11,775 nt of DNA from Pseudomonadota bacterium (lineage in GTDB: Bacteria > Pseudomonadota > Gammaproteobacteria > Burkholderiales > SG8-39): the NCBI GenBank assembly GCA_021848555.1, contig JAJZUN010000041.1, positions 1 through 11,775 on the forward strand, given 5' to 3'. Under the pieces are notes generated by a model. The model ran no database searches. It was not told the DNA's origin and worked only from the letters and a program-made list of their open reading frames with translations. Below are positions 10,993 through 11,775 of the stretch, piece after piece; the first letter of the stretch is position 1; each line of letters opens with the position of its first letter. Made by a program: the position numbers and the translations under genes.

Positions 10993-11775
10993 CTAGTTCG
11001 CCTGCGCGCCCGAATCCTTGACCACCTTGCCCCAGCGCGCGATTTCGCTTTTCACATGCGCGTCGAGCTGCGCCGGCGTCGAGCCGACGATCTGATAGCC
11101 GTAGCCCTCGATCCGCTGCTTCGCATCCGGCTGGGCCATGGCCTTGATGAACTCTGCGTTCAGTTTCTGCACGATGGGCGCAGGCGTGTTCGCAGCGGCA
11201 AAAATGCCGTACCAGGCCGAGATGTCGAACCCCGGCACGCCGGATTCGGCGATGGTCGGCACCTGCGGCAGCACGAGCGAGCGCTTCGCCGTCGACACCC
11301 CGATCGCGCGGAACTTGCCGGCCTGGATCTGCGCCAGAGAGGACGACAGGCTGTCGAACATCAAGTCGACTTCGCGCCCGAGGAGGCCGGCGACCGCCGG
11401 CCCGCTGCCTTTGTAGGGCACGTGCACGATGTCGATGCCGACCACGGACTTGAAATATTCGACCGCCAGGTGGCTGGTGTTGCCCGGCCCGGCCGAGCCG
11501 TAATTCAGCTTGCCAGGATTGGCCTTGGCCGCGGCGATCAGGTCCTGGATCGAGTGAATGTTCGACTGCGCGTTCACCACCACCACCAGCGGCAGGGTCG
11601 CGGCGAGCGTAATGGACGTGAAATCCTTCACCGTGTCGTAGGGCAGTTTCGGCACCAGCGTGGCGTTGATCGCGTGCGCGGTCAGCAGCATCACCATGTT
11701 GTAGCCGTCCGGGGCCGACTTGGCGATGAAGTCCGCGCCTATGGTCGAGCCCGCGCCCGGCTTGTATTCGATCAG
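10993..11775 (-). CDS. Bug/TctC family solute-binding protein, 5' end outside window
   Basis: The frame is open from the window edge (first visible residues LIEYKPGAGSTIGADF) to TAG at 10993-10995, giving 260 residues; about 60 residues including the signal peptide lie outside. Family landmarks are present: PGAGS near the visible start, PDGYNMVML, the KANPGKLNYGSAGPGNT segment, VHVPYKGSGPA and DLMFDSLSS. It binds a small carboxylate or related ligand in the periplasm. It differs clearly from the receptor at 5162-6139, so it is a paralogue rather than a recent copy. It is convergent with the enoyl-CoA hydratase remnant, with only 21 bp between them and no clear terminator. Transporter membrane subunits are not seen. 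Confidence 0.92.
   Translation of the reverse strand: MIEYKPGAGSTIGADFIAKSAPDGYNMVMLLTAHAINATLVPKLPYDTVKDFTSITLAATLPLVVVVNAQSNIHSIQDLIAAAKANPGKLNYGSAGPGNTSHLAVEYFKSVVGIDIVHVPYKGSGPAVAGLLGREVDLMFDSLSSSLAQIQAGKFRAIGVSTAKRSLVLPQVPTIAESGVPGFDISAWYGIFAAANTPAPIVQKLNAEFIKAMAQPDAKQRIEGYGYQIVGSTPAQLDAHVKSEIARWGKVVKDSGAQAN

Noticed and set aside
1..11775. CRISPR arrays, tRNA, rRNA, riboswitches, replication origins
   Set aside because: Looked for on both strands by eye: no regularly spaced repeats, no cloverleaf-like segment with a recognisable T-loop, and no conserved riboswitch core.

Overview
The window is GC-rich chromosomal DNA of a proteobacterium, most likely a betaproteobacterium (Burkholderiales or a relative). 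The evidence is two Bug/TctC-type periplasmic solute receptors without transporter membrane subunits, an NnrU family protein, dense GC-rich codon use and convergent or divergent short operons. This placement is inference from gene content; no rRNA or other marker is present.

Layout. (1) 1-218, minus: 5' part of a small membrane protein, preceded by a good sigma-54-type promoter candidate. (2) 683-1854, plus: an NnrU family membrane protein and a lipoprotein. (3) 4820-1871, minus: a probable operon of a Tet-type MFS exporter, a RidA-like protein and a double-hotdog thioesterase, convergent with the lipoprotein. (4) 5162-6565, plus: a Bug receptor and an NTF2/SnoaL-like protein, divergent from the MFS gene. 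(5) about 6610-10842: a mosaic accessory segment, visibly richer in A+T. (6) 10840-10971: the 3' remnant of an enoyl-CoA hydratase gene. (7) 10993-11775, minus: a second Bug receptor, cut by the window end.

The accessory segment carries: two unrecognised minus-strand genes, one with a possible helix-turn-helix, whose outer ends look damaged; a gene-poor stretch with diverged short repeats; a complete HigB-type toxin with an antitoxin that joins a HigA-like DNA-binding domain to an ImmA/IrrE-type zinc metallopeptidase; a complete 1334-bp IS4-family element with 20-bp perfect terminal repeats and a 9-bp target duplication; and the first ~34 codons of what I recognise as a type III restriction-modification methyltransferase (Mod), which runs directly into the enoyl-CoA hydratase remnant.

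Interpretation. Taking out the insertion sequence and one copy of its duplication places the Mod start codon 33 bp after the antitoxin stop codon, so the ancestral order was toxin - protease-fused antitoxin - methyltransferase, a compact defence-type operon. The insertion sequence split it and a deletion removed almost all of mod together with the 5' part of the hydratase gene. The ancestral chromosome probably had Bug receptor - NTF2-like protein - enoyl-CoA hydratase as one catabolic operon, which the accessory DNA disrupted. The toxin-antitoxin pair itself appears intact.
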